64,000 bases of DNA from CAWCQC01 sp963819905 (GCA_963819905.1 CAWFXP010000005.1:62001-126000), one strand, 5' to 3'. Positions 19,989-30,245 are shown, counted from the stretch's first letter. A program made the numbers and translations. Notes: a model not told the origin generated them from the letters alone.

Positions 19989-21023
19989 TCAGACCGCCAC
20001 CCCGAGGCGCTTCGACCGCCGCTCCGCCCACAGACGGCGCTTGTCCTCGACGGACAGGTGGCACGCCTCCTGATGGCCGCCGCCGCGATCCTTGAACTCG
20101 GGCCGCTCCTGGTTGCACGGCGCGAACCGGTGCGGGCAGCGCGGATGGAACGGACAGCCCGGCGGCACGCTGATCAGCGACGGAGGCGAGCCCTCGATCG
20201 GAACGAGATGCGTGACCTTCTCGTCGGCATGGGGGATCGACTCGAGCAGGCCCCAGGTGTACGGGTGGAGCGGCTGGGCGAAGATCTCGTCCGTCGCGCC
20301 CCGCTCCATCGACCGGCCCGCGTACATGACCATCACGGTCTGGGCCACCTCGGCGATCACCCCGAGGTCGTGGGTGATCAAGATCACCCCGATGTCGTAC
20401 TCCTTCTTGACGCGGTCGATCAGCTCGAGGATCTGTGCCTGCACCGTGACGTCGAGCGCCGTCGTCGGCTCGTCGGCGATGAGCACGTCGGGGTTGTTGA
20501 TCATCCCCATCGCGATCATCGCGCGTTGGCGCATTCCGCCGGAGAACTGATGCGGGTAGTCCTTGAGGCGCTCCCTGGGGTTCGGGATGCCGACGGCTCC
20601 GAGAAGCTCCGCGGCCCGGGTCGCGGCCTGCGACTTCGGGATCTTGTCGTGCACCCGAACGGCCTCGACGAGCTGGTCGCCCACGCGGTACATCGGGTGA
20701 AGGCACGCGAACGGGTCCTGGAAGATCATGGCGATCTCCTTCCCCCGAAGTGTCCGCAGCTCGTCGAAGGGCATCGCCAGGAGATCGTTGCCCTTGAACA
20801 GGGCCGTTCCGAAGATCTGGGTGGTCTTGCGGTTGAGGAGCCCGAGCAGCGCCAGGTTCGTCACGCTCTTGCCCGAGCCGGACTCGCCGACGATGCCGAG
20901 CGTCTCGCCGCGCCTGAGCGTGAACGACAGGTGGTCGACCGCGTTGACGACACCGTCGGGCGTCGGGAACTGGACGCTGAGATCGTCGACCTCGAGCAGG
21001 ACCTCGCCGCGGTGTGTGCTCAC
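19989..21023 (-). CDS. Peptide ABC transporter ATP-binding protein (OppD/DppD type)
   Basis: Second ATPase of the importer. Walker A is GIVGESGSGKSV, the signature FSGGMRQRAMIAMGM, and Walker B VLIADEPTTALDVTVQ. The C-terminal motif is VPPGCPFHPRCPHRFAPC. The frame stays open far upstream through the permease gene, but I place the start at GTG 21021-21023 (STHRGEVLLEVDDLSVQF). It overlaps the permease stop as GTGA and gives 344 aa, the family length. Confidence 0.93.
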   Translation of the reverse strand: MSTHRGEVLLEVDDLSVQFPTPDGVVNAVDHLSFTLRRGETLGIVGESGSGKSVTNLALLGLLNRKTTQIFGTALFKGNDLLAMPFDELRTLRGKEIAMIFQDPFACLHPMYRVGDQLVEAVRVHDKIPKSQAATRAAELLGAVGIPNPRERLKDYPHQFSGGMRQRAMIAMGMINNPDVLIADEPTTALDVTVQAQILELIDRVKKEYDIGVILITHDLGVIAEVAQTVMVMYAGRSMERGATDEIFAQPLHPYTWGLLESIPHADEKVTHLVPIEGSPPSLISVPPGCPFHPRCPHRFAPCNQERPEFKDRGGGHQEACHLSVEDKRRLWAERRSKRLGVAV

Positions 21024-21985
21024 TGGTAGCGGACCCTCGGGTCGAGGTAGGCGTAGACGATGTCGACGATCAGGTTCAGGATCACGACGGCGACGGCCCC
21101 CATGAGGACGACGGCCACGACCACGGGCAGATTCGCGGTGAAGGTGGCCCTGATCACCCAGGAGCCGACGCCCTGCCAGTTGAAGACGGTCTCGGTGATG
21201 ATCGCGCCGCCGATCAGAAGCGCGATGTCCATGCCGAACATCGTCACGACCGGCGTCAGGCTCGCACGCAGCCCGTGCTTCATGATCACCTTGCGCTCCG
21301 ACAGGCCCTTCGCTCTGGCCGTACGGATGTAGTCCTCCCCCATCGTCTCGAGGAGGTTGCCCCGGGTGATGCGCGCGTAGAAGGCCGCGTAGAGCAGGGC
21401 TAAGACGAGGCAGGGCAGGATCAGGTGCAGGAACCAGTCCTTCGGGCTCTCGTCGAAGGGGACGTAGCCCGTTCCCGGCAGGATCCCGAGCTTCTCCCAG
21501 AAGATCCAGAGGGCGACGAGCCCGAGCCAGAAGACCGGCGCCGAGACGCCGAACAGCGCGAAGCCCATCGCGGCCCGGTCGAGCAGCGAGCCGCGCTTGA
21601 TCGCCGAGATCACGCCGATGCCGACACCGACGACCGCCCACACGAGCGCAGCGCCGATCGCGAGGAAGATCGTGCGCGGCATCCTGTCGAAGAGCTCGTC
21701 ACGAACGGAGACCCGTGTGTCGTACGAGAAGCCGAGCCCGGGCCAGCCCCACTCGTCTCCTGTGAAGATCTGCTTGAGGAACGCCCAGTACTGCTCGTAC
21801 CAGGCTCCGTCGAGGCCGAATCGCTCGCGAACCGATGCGATCGTCTCCGCCGTCGGCGACTTGCCTGCAAAGCGGAGCGCGGGATCGCCCGGCGGCATGA
21901 TGTAGAAGATGAAGTACGTGATCAGCGTGACGATCAGGACGACGAACACCGCCCAGATCAGCCGCCGAACGATGTAGGCACCCAT
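21020..21985 (-). CDS. Peptide ABC transporter permease (OppB/DppB type)
   Basis: Inner-membrane permease. The N-terminal segment YIVRRLIWAVFVVLIVTLI is the classic OppB/DppB start. About six membrane segments follow, with the cytoplasmic EAA loop ITRGNLLETMGEDYIRTARAKGL that contacts the ATPase. Length 321 aa. It is separated from the upstream binding-protein gene by a strong hairpin (22021-22048) and overlaps the ATPase gene downstream by 4 bp. Confidence 0.93.
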   Translation of the reverse strand: MGAYIVRRLIWAVFVVLIVTLITYFIFYIMPPGDPALRFAGKSPTAETIASVRERFGLDGAWYEQYWAFLKQIFTGDEWGWPGLGFSYDTRVSVRDELFDRMPRTIFLAIGAALVWAVVGVGIGVISAIKRGSLLDRAAMGFALFGVSAPVFWLGLVALWIFWEKLGILPGTGYVPFDESPKDWFLHLILPCLVLALLYAAFYARITRGNLLETMGEDYIRTARAKGLSERKVIMKHGLRASLTPVVTMFGMDIALLIGGAIITETVFNWQGVGSWVIRATFTANLPVVVAVVLMGAVAVVILNLIVDIVYAYLDPRVRYQ

Positions 21986-22020
21986 CTCGTACTCCTCGGC
22001 TCGTACTGCTCGGACGAACC

Positions 22021-22048
22021 GGAGGGCCGCCCGAGCGGGCGGCCCTCC
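22021..22048 (-). terminator. Strong GC hairpin between binding-protein and permease genes
   Basis: A perfect 12-bp stem (GGAGGGCCGCCC / GGGCGGCCCTCC) with a GAGC loop lies between the substrate-binding-protein stop (22064) and the permease start (21985). It lacks a T-tract. It is likely an attenuator or mRNA-stabilising hairpin that keeps binding-protein mRNA more abundant than the permease/ATPase part of the operon, as in many ABC importers. Confidence 0.6.
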
Positions 22049-22063
22049 GTCTTGCCTACGGTG

Positions 22064-24007
22064 CTATCCCGTCGACTGCTGCGACGGGTCGACCGCGACG
22101 TGCACCCAGGCGCTGTTGCCGGTCGCCTGGTCGAACACCCACTGGGTCACCGACGGCGCGATGATCGTCGTCGCGTTGCGCCAGATGTAGGGAACCCAGG
22201 GAACGATCTCTTCCATGAGCGTCTTCGTCAGATCGCCCCAGCAGGTGAGGCGCTCCGTCGAGTCGGCGATCGCGATGCAATCGTCGATGCCCTGGTCGAC
22301 GCTCGGGACTCCCTCGGCCGGGTAGTCGATCCCGATCTTCCCCGCCTGCTCCTCGGTCAGCCCGACGAGCGGCTCGTTGTAGCTGAACTCGGGCGTGATG
22401 CTGCGCCCGTCGAACAGGTACAGGAAGAACGTGAACGCGTCCGGGTAGTCCTTGCCCCAGCCGGCCGTGCCGGTGAAGGGGACCTTCTCCTTCGGGACGA
22501 AGATGAGGCTGTACGGATCGTCGAGCTGCCGCGTCTTGAACGTGATGCCGATCTTCGCGGCGGACGCCTCGATGACCGGGATCATCCCCTTGTCACGGGC
22601 GGTCGTGCCCATGATGTTGATGATGTCCTTGCACTCGGGAGCGTCGCAGATGCCGTCCTGGTCCGTGTCGTACTTGGACTGCTTCATCTCCTCCATCGCC
22701 GCCGCGGGATCACCCGCGAAGTCGGGCGACGGATACGGGTCGTATCCCTCGAGCTCCGGCGGAGCGAGGTTCGGGACGAGCGTGTAGGTCGCCGGCTCGC
22801 CGACGAGCGGTCCGCCCCAGGCCCTGATCAGCGCCGTCTTGTCCATGACGAAGTTCATCGCCTTGCGGACGTGGACGTCGTCGAACGGCGGCTGCGTGAG
22901 GTTCATCGAGAGGTAGAAGGTGGAGTCGTCCGGGTTGAACTTGAGGATCAGGTCCTGCAGATCCTCGTTCTCCGTGTACTCCTTGATCTGCTTGCCCGTC
23001 TCACCCGCGAGCGCCTCGTCGATGATCCCTTCCTTGACCTGCGCGAAGATGTCGTCCGCGTTCGAGTTGATCGTGTACTCGAAGCGATCCGGGTAGTTCG
23101 AGCGCGCCTCCGGCGAGTCCGTGGCCGGGTCGTAGTTCGGGTTGCGCACGAGGTTCAGGAACTTCTCCGGGTTGAAGCCCGAGATCGGCTTCATCGTGTC
23201 GCAGCTCGTGATGTCGAGCTGGTCGGAGCCCTCGATCATGTACGGGCCCGACGCGATCAGGAAGCGGCCGTAGTCGCCGGCCTTCGTGAAGCAGTCGGTC
23301 GACCTCCTGGCGGGATCGGCGCCGGTCGCCGGCATCGCGAGCCGGTAGGGGAAGTCGCCGGCGGGCGTGTCGAGCGTGAAGACGATCGTCTTGTCGTCGG
23401 GCGTCTCGATGCCCGAGACGGAGTCCGCCTTGCCGTCGATGACGTCCTGGAACCCGGTGATCGGCGTGTAGTAGTTCGGGTAGCCGAAGCTACCGATGTC
23501 CGGGTTCGCGATCCGGTCGAAGGCCGCCTTGACGTCCTGCGAGGTGATCTCGCGGTTGACGGGCGGGCCGAACATGATCCCGTCCTTCAGCGTGAACGTC
23601 CAGGTGAGGCCGTCCTCGGAGACCTGCCCGGTGTCGGTGGCGAGGTCGGGAACGACGCGTGTTGCCCTCGGCGCCGCTCGTGCGCCCGGATAGGTCACGA
23701 GCTTGCGGACGAGGAGCGTGTAGAGCGCCCAGCCCGTCGCGGTGTACTCGCCCGTGACGTCGAACGCGTCGGTGAAGTCGAAGCTCGACTCCCAGCCGAC
23801 GCGGTAGGTTCCGCCGGCCTGGGGCGAGCCGCTGCCTCCCGCGCCGCCCTCGCCGCCGGCGCCGGTATCGGTCGGCGCGGCGCCGGTGTCGCTCGGCGCC
23901 GTGTCGCCGCCGCCCTCGTCGCCGCCGCCACCGCAACCCGCCGCGAGCACGGCGAGCAGCACGACGGCAGCCAGTGCCAGGATCCCTGCCACTCTCCTAC
24001 GGTTCAC
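22064..24007 (-). CDS. Peptide ABC transporter substrate-binding lipoprotein (SBP_bac_5)
   Basis: 647-aa family 5 solute-binding protein. The signal peptide has a lipobox LAAGC (Cys25), so it is a membrane-anchored lipoprotein. A Gly/Thr/Ala-rich linker follows (about 26-65). Family segments include GLTWTFTLKDGIMFGPP, EITSQDVKAAFDRI, FLYLFDGRSITPEF-type sequence and VPWVPYIWRN. It probably binds peptides or related nickel/opine-type ligands; the ligand cannot be read from sequence. Second in the operon after the OppC-like permease. Confidence 0.92.
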   Translation of the reverse strand: MNRRRVAGILALAAVVLLAVLAAGCGGGGDEGGGDTAPSDTGAAPTDTGAGGEGGAGGSGSPQAGGTYRVGWESSFDFTDAFDVTGEYTATGWALYTLLVRKLVTYPGARAAPRATRVVPDLATDTGQVSEDGLTWTFTLKDGIMFGPPVNREITSQDVKAAFDRIANPDIGSFGYPNYYTPITGFQDVIDGKADSVSGIETPDDKTIVFTLDTPAGDFPYRLAMPATGADPARRSTDCFTKAGDYGRFLIASGPYMIEGSDQLDITSCDTMKPISGFNPEKFLNLVRNPNYDPATDSPEARSNYPDRFEYTINSNADDIFAQVKEGIIDEALAGETGKQIKEYTENEDLQDLILKFNPDDSTFYLSMNLTQPPFDDVHVRKAMNFVMDKTALIRAWGGPLVGEPATYTLVPNLAPPELEGYDPYPSPDFAGDPAAAMEEMKQSKYDTDQDGICDAPECKDIINIMGTTARDKGMIPVIEASAAKIGITFKTRQLDDPYSLIFVPKEKVPFTGTAGWGKDYPDAFTFFLYLFDGRSITPEFSYNEPLVGLTEEQAGKIGIDYPAEGVPSVDQGIDDCIAIADSTERLTCWGDLTKTLMEEIVPWVPYIWRNATTIIAPSVTQWVFDQATGNSAWVHVAVDPSQQSTG

Positions 24008-24128
24008 GTTTACCCCCTCTTCTGTTCTGCAGGCTCCACTCCCCTGGTAGGTGGGGGCCCGCGTGACTCTAATCCACCTTGCTGGGACGGGCGAATACCC
24101 GCCGAAGTTAGTGCGTAACGCGTCATTC

Positions 24129-25094
24129 TCAGCGGTCGGTCCTCGGATCGAGCGCGTCGCGCAGGCCGTCGCCGAGCAGGTTGAACGCGAGCGTGGTCGC
24201 GATCAGAAAGAGCCCCGGGAAGAGCATCAGCCACCAGGCGATGTCGAAGATCGCCGAGGCGTCCGAGAGCATCTGCCCCCACGACGGCGTGCTCGGCGGA
24301 ACGCCGACGCCGAGGAACGAGAGCGCCGCCTCGAAGAGGATGTTGGCCGGGATCAGGAGGGTCGTGTAGACGATGATCGGCGCGATCAGGTTCGGCAGCA
24401 CCTCGCGGAACATGATCCGGAAGTTCCCGGCGCCGAGCGAACGGGCCGCTTCGACGTACTCCTTCTCGCGGATCGAGAGGACGTTCCCGCGGACGATGCG
24501 CGCGATGTAGGGCCAGCTGAAGATGGCGATGATGAAGATGACGAGGCTGAGCCCTGGCTGGATCAGTCCGTTGAAGCAGCCTTCCCTCGTCTTCCCGCAG
24601 GCCGCCACGATGCCGATGGCGAAGAGGAGCAGCGGCAGCGCGAGGATGATGTCGATGCTCCGCGCGATGAGGGTGTCCGTGAAGCCGCGGAAGTAGCCGG
24701 AGATCAGCCCGAGCGTGACGCCGATGACGACAGCGATGCCCGTGGCGACGATCGCCACGAGCAGGGACGTCCGCGCTCCGTAGAGGATGCGTACGAAGAC
24801 GTCGCGGCCCGACTGGTCTGCGCCGAACCAGAAGTCCGCGTTCGGGCCCTTCGGGAGACCGAAGTCGTCGAGCATCTGGGTCTGGAAGAGCTCGTTCGGG
24901 CCGTGACCGACGAGATGCTTCGCGATCAGCGGCGCGAAGATCGCGATCAGGATCAGGACGACGACCGTGATCAGGCCGCCGATCGCGGCCTTGTCCTTCT
25001 TGAATCGCTCCCAGAAGAGCTGGCGCGGAGATTTTCCCTCGACCGTCTGCTCGGGGGTCGGAGCAGCGGAGAACGGCTCCGAAACGGCCGTCAT
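24129..25094 (-). CDS. Peptide ABC transporter permease (OppC/DppC type)
   Basis: Partner permease. A soluble N-terminal stretch contains the OppC motif LFWERFKKDKAAIGGLITVV. The conserved HWFGTD-like element is FWFGADQSGRDVFVRILYGART. The EAA loop is LSIREKEYVEAARSLGAG, and the C-terminus is TLAFNLLGDGLRDALDPR. Length 321 aa. It is unusual for the C permease to be first in the operon (order C, binding protein, B, D, F). Confidence 0.93.
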   Translation of the reverse strand: MTAVSEPFSAAPTPEQTVEGKSPRQLFWERFKKDKAAIGGLITVVVLILIAIFAPLIAKHLVGHGPNELFQTQMLDDFGLPKGPNADFWFGADQSGRDVFVRILYGARTSLLVAIVATGIAVVIGVTLGLISGYFRGFTDTLIARSIDIILALPLLLFAIGIVAACGKTREGCFNGLIQPGLSLVIFIIAIFSWPYIARIVRGNVLSIREKEYVEAARSLGAGNFRIMFREVLPNLIAPIIVYTTLLIPANILFEAALSFLGVGVPPSTPSWGQMLSDASAIFDIAWWLMLFPGLFLIATTLAFNLLGDGLRDALDPRTDR

Positions 25095-25213
25095 GAGACG
25101 TCGCCCTCGACCATGACGGGAAAACTCTAGCGCGGCCGCCGCGAGAAAGCGATAGGTCCCGTCGCTCGAAGCATCTAGACTCGACGTCGGTGAGCTGGCG
25201 CTAGGAGGAAGCC

Positions 25214-25354
25214 GTGGAAATCGGAGAGCCCCGGCGAACGATCGTCATCGAGCCGATCGAGGAGCCGGTCCCGCGGGAGAAGCCCGAGCGAGAGCCCGAC
25301 GCGGAGCCGCCCCAGCCCGCGCCCGAGCGTGAGCCGGCGCCGGTGAGCCCGTAG
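25214..25354 (+). CDS. Small Pro/Glu-rich protein (46 aa)
   Basis: Very short gene on the opposite strand to its neighbours. A near-perfect ribosome site AGGAGG (25203-25208) sits 5 nt before GTG 25214. The product begins MEIGEPRRTIVIEPIEEP and continues as a Pro/Glu/Arg-rich tail ending in Pro-Val-Ser-Pro. No domain or membrane segment is seen. From memory, similarly sized proteins with an EP-rich tail occur in other actinobacteria, but I cannot search for them here. The stop codon TAG (25352-25354) lies inside the first bases of a dispersed palindromic repeat. Function unknown. Confidence 0.65.
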   Translation: MEIGEPRRTIVIEPIEEPVPREKPEREPDAEPPQPAPEREPAPVSP

Positions 25355-25444
25355 GGGCCGGACCTGTCCGGCCCGCGCAGATTCCAGCCGTAGGGGCCGG
25401 ACCTGTCCGGCCCGCGACCGGGCGGGACAGGTCCCCGCCCCTAC
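25351..25444. repeat. REP-like palindromic repeat cluster A (three copies)
   Basis: There are two direct copies at 25351-25377 and 25390-25416, each GTAG plus the 20-bp palindrome GGGCCGGACCTGTCCGGCCC plus GCG. A diverged inverted copy follows at 25420-25444 (GGGCGGGACAGGTCCCCGCC then CCTAC). It lies between the small ORF (plus) and atpG (minus). The TAG of the first copy is the stop of the small ORF, and the inverted copy supplies the TAG stop of atpG. Each unit can fold as a 9-bp-stem hairpin, so the cluster could act as a bidirectional terminator. Confidence 0.9.
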
Positions 25445-26340
25445 CCGTATTCGAGGGCGTCGGCGCCTGAGACCACCTCGAGGATCTCCTGGGTGATCTC
25501 CGCCTGTCGCGCCCGGTTCATGTCGAGGGTGAGGCGGTCGATCAGCTCGTTCGCGTTCTTCGAGGCATTGCGCATCGCCGTCATCCGCGCCCCGAGCTCC
25601 GAGGCGGCCGACTCGAGCAGCGCCCGGTAGATCGTCGTCTCGACGTAGGCCGGCAGCAGGCGCTTCAGGATCTCCTCGGGCTCCGGCTCGTAGATCGTGT
25701 CCCCCTCGAGGGCGAGATCGTGGGCCGACGTCTCCTCCGCCTCCTCGAGCGCCGTCCGCGGGATGGGAAGGAGCTCGACCGTCTCGACGACCTGCGTGAG
25801 CGGCGAGATGTAGCGGTTGTAGACCATCACGACGCGGTCGACGTCGTGGCCGACGAACAGCTCGACGACGCGGTTCGCGATCGCCCCCGCGTCCGAGTAC
25901 GCCGGGCGGTCGGTGAACCCCGTCCAGGCCTGCGCCAGGTCGTAGCGGCGAAACGTCAGCGTGGAGCGGCCCTTCTTGCCGACGGCCAGCCACGTCGCCC
26001 GCTGCCCGCCCGGGAGCTCGCGCTCGAGCGCGAACGCGCGGCGTAGCACCTGCGCGTTGAAGGGGCCGGCGAGGCCCCGGTCGCCGGTCACCGCGAGGAT
26101 GCCCACCGATCCCGCCTCGGGCCGCTCCTCGAGAAGCGGCAGGCGGCTCGTCATCGGGCCGGCTGCCCGCGCCGTGCTGATCATCAGCTCGCGCATGCGG
26201 TCGGCGTACGGGCGCATCGCCTCGATCCGGGCCTCGGCACGGCGAAGGCGGGCTCCGGCGACGAGCTCCATCGCCTTCGTGATCTTGCGCGTGTTGCGGA
26301 CCGAGCGGATCCGCCGCTTCAGGTCCTGCTGGCTTGCCAC
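25441..26340 (-). CDS. atpG: ATP synthase F1 gamma subunit
   Basis: Central rotor shaft of F1. The N-terminal helix QDLKRRIRSVRNTRKITKAM is the family signature, as is the C-terminal helix NASKNANELIDRLTLDMNRARQAEITQEI. Length 299 aa. The stop codon TAG lies within an inverted copy of the dispersed palindromic repeat. A 110-bp gap with two more repeat copies separates it from atpA upstream. It is the last F1 gene of this half of the split ATP synthase locus. Confidence 0.97.
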   Translation of the reverse strand: MASQQDLKRRIRSVRNTRKITKAMELVAGARLRRAEARIEAMRPYADRMRELMISTARAAGPMTSRLPLLEERPEAGSVGILAVTGDRGLAGPFNAQVLRRAFALERELPGGQRATWLAVGKKGRSTLTFRRYDLAQAWTGFTDRPAYSDAGAIANRVVELFVGHDVDRVVMVYNRYISPLTQVVETVELLPIPRTALEEAEETSAHDLALEGDTIYEPEPEEILKRLLPAYVETTIYRALLESAASELGARMTAMRNASKNANELIDRLTLDMNRARQAEITQEILEVVSGADALEYG

Positions 26341-26367
26341 CTAGCGCACCTGGGCGGGCCGGAGACA

Positions 26368-26436
26368 GGGCCGGACAGGTCCGGCCCCTACACCGCCGGA
26401 TCGGGCCGGGACGGGCCGGCCAGGTCCGGCCCCTAC
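26368..26436. repeat. REP-like palindromic repeat cluster B (two copies)
   Basis: Two inverted-orientation copies lie between atpA and atpG. The one at 26368-26391 has the exact core (GGGCCGGACAGGTCCGGCCC) followed by CTAC. The one at 26413-26436 has one mismatch (GGCC for GGAC on the left arm). They are in the middle of the ATP synthase operon, so a hairpin here would have to be tolerated by, or modulate, atpA-atpG read-through. Confidence 0.88.
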
Positions 26437-26450
26437 GCCGATCGTCGACG

Positions 26451-27990
<1,540 letters not shown>

Positions 27991-28006
27991 GGAATCCCTT
28001 TCGTGT

Positions 28007-28540
28007 TCAGCCGCGGACTGCGAGCTCTTGTCTGAGTGAGTTGAGGCGGCCGCGAACGCTCGCGTCGGCCCGGAACGAGCCCGCATGGAGCACCATGCCG
28101 CCGATGAGCGAGGGGTCGACCGACCGCGTGACCTCGACCTTTCGCCCCGATGCCTGCGCGATCTTCGCGATGATCTCGTCGGCTTCCGCAGGGCTGAGCG
28201 CATGGGCCGTGACCAGCTCGACCTCGAGGATGCGCTCCTCCTCGGCGACGAGCCGCTCGAACTGGCGCCGGATCTCGGCCACCTGTCCGAGGCGGCTCTT
28301 CTGGGTGAGGAGCCGCAGGAAGTTCCGGAACACGGCTTCCGCGTCGCCGAACACCGCGTCGAGGCCGGCCTGCTTGGCGCGCCGGTCGATCTGCGGGTTC
28401 TGCAGGAGCCCGTGGAGCTCGGGCGAGGCCTCGGCCGCCTCGACGAGCTCGGCGAGGTCGCCGCGGACCTGGGGCAGGCGGCCGGCGTCCTTCGCCGCGT
28501 CGAACAGCGCCTTCGCGTAGATGCGTTCCGCTACGGCCAC
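28007..28540 (-). CDS. atpH: ATP synthase F1 delta subunit
   Basis: Stator subunit linking F1 alpha to the b dimer (OSCP homologue). The N-terminal segment AERIYAKALFDAAKDAGRL and the C-terminal strand region GRKVEVTRSVDPSLIGGMVL with LNSLRQELAV match the family. Length 177 aa. It lies 16 bp upstream of atpA and 6 bp downstream of atpF. Confidence 0.95.
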   Translation of the reverse strand: MAVAERIYAKALFDAAKDAGRLPQVRGDLAELVEAAEASPELHGLLQNPQIDRRAKQAGLDAVFGDAEAVFRNFLRLLTQKSRLGQVAEIRRQFERLVAEEERILEVELVTAHALSPAEADEIIAKIAQASGRKVEVTRSVDPSLIGGMVLHAGSFRADASVRGRLNSLRQELAVRG

Positions 28541-28546
28541 GACCCG

Positions 28547-29107
28547 CTAGTTCCTCGAGGCGAGCCTGTCGAAGTCGATCTCCTCGACCGCCTCGTCGAT
28601 CAGCCGCCGCTGGTCGTCCTGGTCGAGCACCTTGCCCGTGACCTTCTCCGAGGCGACGAGCGTCAGCTCGATCACCTCGCGGCGGATCTGCTCCACGAGC
28701 CGCTGGTTCTCCGCCTCGATCGACTTGCGGTTCTCCTCGAGCCGGCGCTCGAGGTCGGCGTGCGCCTCCTCGATCGTCCGCTGGCGCTGGGCCTCGCCGA
28801 CGCGGCGGGCCTCGGCGAGGATCTCCTCGGCCTGCGTCCTGCCCTCGGCGACGAGGCGCTGGTTCTCGGCGAGGAGCTTCCGCGACTCCTCGCGGGCCTT
28901 GTCGGCCTCGTCGAGCGCCTCCGCGATGCGGTTGCGGCGCTCGTCGATGAGCCCCTGGATCCGTCCGAACGCGAGCTTCTTCAGGACGAAGAAGACGATC
29001 AGGAAGCTGATGATCGTCCAGATCATGAGACCCGGGACGACCGAGATCAGGTCCCCGGACTCGCTGCTCTCCTCCTGCGCGAGGACGACTGCGCTCAGAA
29101 AATCCAT
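28547..29107 (-). CDS. atpF: ATP synthase F0 b subunit
   Basis: Peripheral stalk protein with one N-terminal membrane segment (LMIWTIISFLIVFFVLKKLA), then a long charged coiled coil rich in Glu/Arg/Ala (about residues 50-170). Length 186 aa. It starts with an extra periplasmic segment before the membrane helix (VLAQEESSESGDLIS), common in actinobacterial b subunits. It lies between atpE and atpH. Confidence 0.95.
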   Translation of the reverse strand: MDFLSAVVLAQEESSESGDLISVVPGLMIWTIISFLIVFFVLKKLAFGRIQGLIDERRNRIAEALDEADKAREESRKLLAENQRLVAEGRTQAEEILAEARRVGEAQRQRTIEEAHADLERRLEENRKSIEAENQRLVEQIRREVIELTLVASEKVTGKVLDQDDQRRLIDEAVEEIDFDRLASRN

Positions 29108-29119
29108 GCGCGTGCTCGC

Positions 29120-29380
29120 CTAGACCAGGACGTACGCCAGCAGGCCGCCGAGCAGGGCATAGAACACCACGGCCTCGGTGAGCGCGAAGCCGAGCCACTG
29201 GATGCCCGTCAGCTCGCTGCGGAGCTCCGGCTGGCGGGCGACCGCCTGGATCATCGATCCGAAGATGTTCCCGATGCCGATGCCGGCGCCGACTGCGCCG
29301 AGACCGACGCCGACGCCGAAGGCGATCGCCTTCCCGGCATCCGCGACGTCACCGGTCGTCTCCAACAACAGAAAATCCAC
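29120..29380 (-). CDS. atpE: ATP synthase F0 c subunit
   Basis: Proteolipid of the rotor ring: 86 aa, two hairpin helices. Helix 1 has the Gly/Ala packing motif GVGVGLGAVGAGIGIG, and the polar loop is ARQPELRSEL. The ion-binding carboxylate is Glu69 in FALTEAVVFY. The residue after the Glu is Ala rather than the Ser/Thr of sodium-binding rings, so proton coupling is inferred. Confidence 0.96.
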   Translation of the reverse strand: MDFLLLETTGDVADAGKAIAFGVGVGLGAVGAGIGIGNIFGSMIQAVARQPELRSELTGIQWLGFALTEAVVFYALLGGLLAYVLV

Positions 29381-29402
29381 GTACCCCTCCCTCTTCTGGT
29401 TC

Positions 29403-30245
29403 CTAGTGTTCCGGTTCGATTGCCTGGCCGATGTAGATGGCGGACAAGAGCGCGAAGACGAAGGCCTGGATCGTGACCACGATCGTGACCTCGAAGATGT
29501 AGACGGCGGTCGCCACCGGGATCGCGATCACGGCGATCGCCAGCGACTCGAAGATGAAGATCAGGCCGATCATGACGAGGATCAGCATGTGGCCGGCGAG
29601 CATGTTGGCGAAGAGCCGGACGGAGAGCGAGATCAGGCGCATGAACTGCGAGATGATCTCGAGCGGCACGATCATCGGCAGCAGGCCTCCCGGGACGCCG
29701 CTCGGGATCCAGCTCTCGAAGTACCTGCGCGCGCCGTTGTAGCGGATGCCCTCGACGTGCGTGGCGCAGAAGGTGAGGATCGCGAGCGCGAGCGTCACGC
29801 TCAGGTTCGCGGTCGCCGCGTAGATCCCCCACGTCGGCAGCTCGACGCCGGCGATCGTGAAGTGCTCGTCGGAGATCGGCAAGGGAATGAAGCCGACGAT
29901 GTTCAGCACCCAGATGAAAATGAACAGCGCCGCGCAGTAGGGGAACCACCAGGGCATCGCCTTCTTCGGCAGGTTGCCCTCGGCGATCTGCGTGTGGACG
30001 AGCTCGTAGAGCGACTCCCCCGTCGTCTGCTTGCGACTCGGCTTCAACCGCAGCCCGAAGCGCATGATCCAGATTCCGACGATGCAGGAGAGCGCAGCGC
30101 CGACGAGCAGGTAGACGACCGCCTTGTTGATGGACAGATCGATCGGGCCGAGCTCGATCGACACCCACGGGTGGAGCGTGAACTCGTCCTGGGGCTGGAA
30201 GTCCTCGGTCGCAGCGAGCAGGAAGCTGGTGACGGCCTGGATCAC
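29403..30245 (-). CDS. atpB: ATP synthase F0 a subunit
   Basis: Stator membrane subunit forming the proton half-channels. The essential Arg appears in ISLSVRLFANMLAGHMLI. The last helices contain VYIFEVTIVVTIQAFVFALLSAIYIGQA. Five to six membrane segments, 280 aa. Its start overlaps the upstream AtpI-like gene (ATGA) and it is followed 22 bp later by atpE. Confidence 0.96.
   Translation of the reverse strand: MIQAVTSFLLAATEDFQPQDEFTLHPWVSIELGPIDLSINKAVVYLLVGAALSCIVGIWIMRFGLRLKPSRKQTTGESLYELVHTQIAEGNLPKKAMPWWFPYCAALFIFIWVLNIVGFIPLPISDEHFTIAGVELPTWGIYAATANLSVTLALAILTFCATHVEGIRYNGARRYFESWIPSGVPGGLLPMIVPLEIISQFMRLISLSVRLFANMLAGHMLILVMIGLIFIFESLAIAVIAIPVATAVYIFEVTIVVTIQAFVFALLSAIYIGQAIEPEH

Noticed and set aside
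19989..21641. A 550-aa permease-ATPase fusion protein
   Set aside because: The upstream 206 codons are an out-of-frame reading of the OppB-like permease gene. A GTG at 21023 gives a normal OppD-like start overlapping the permease stop.
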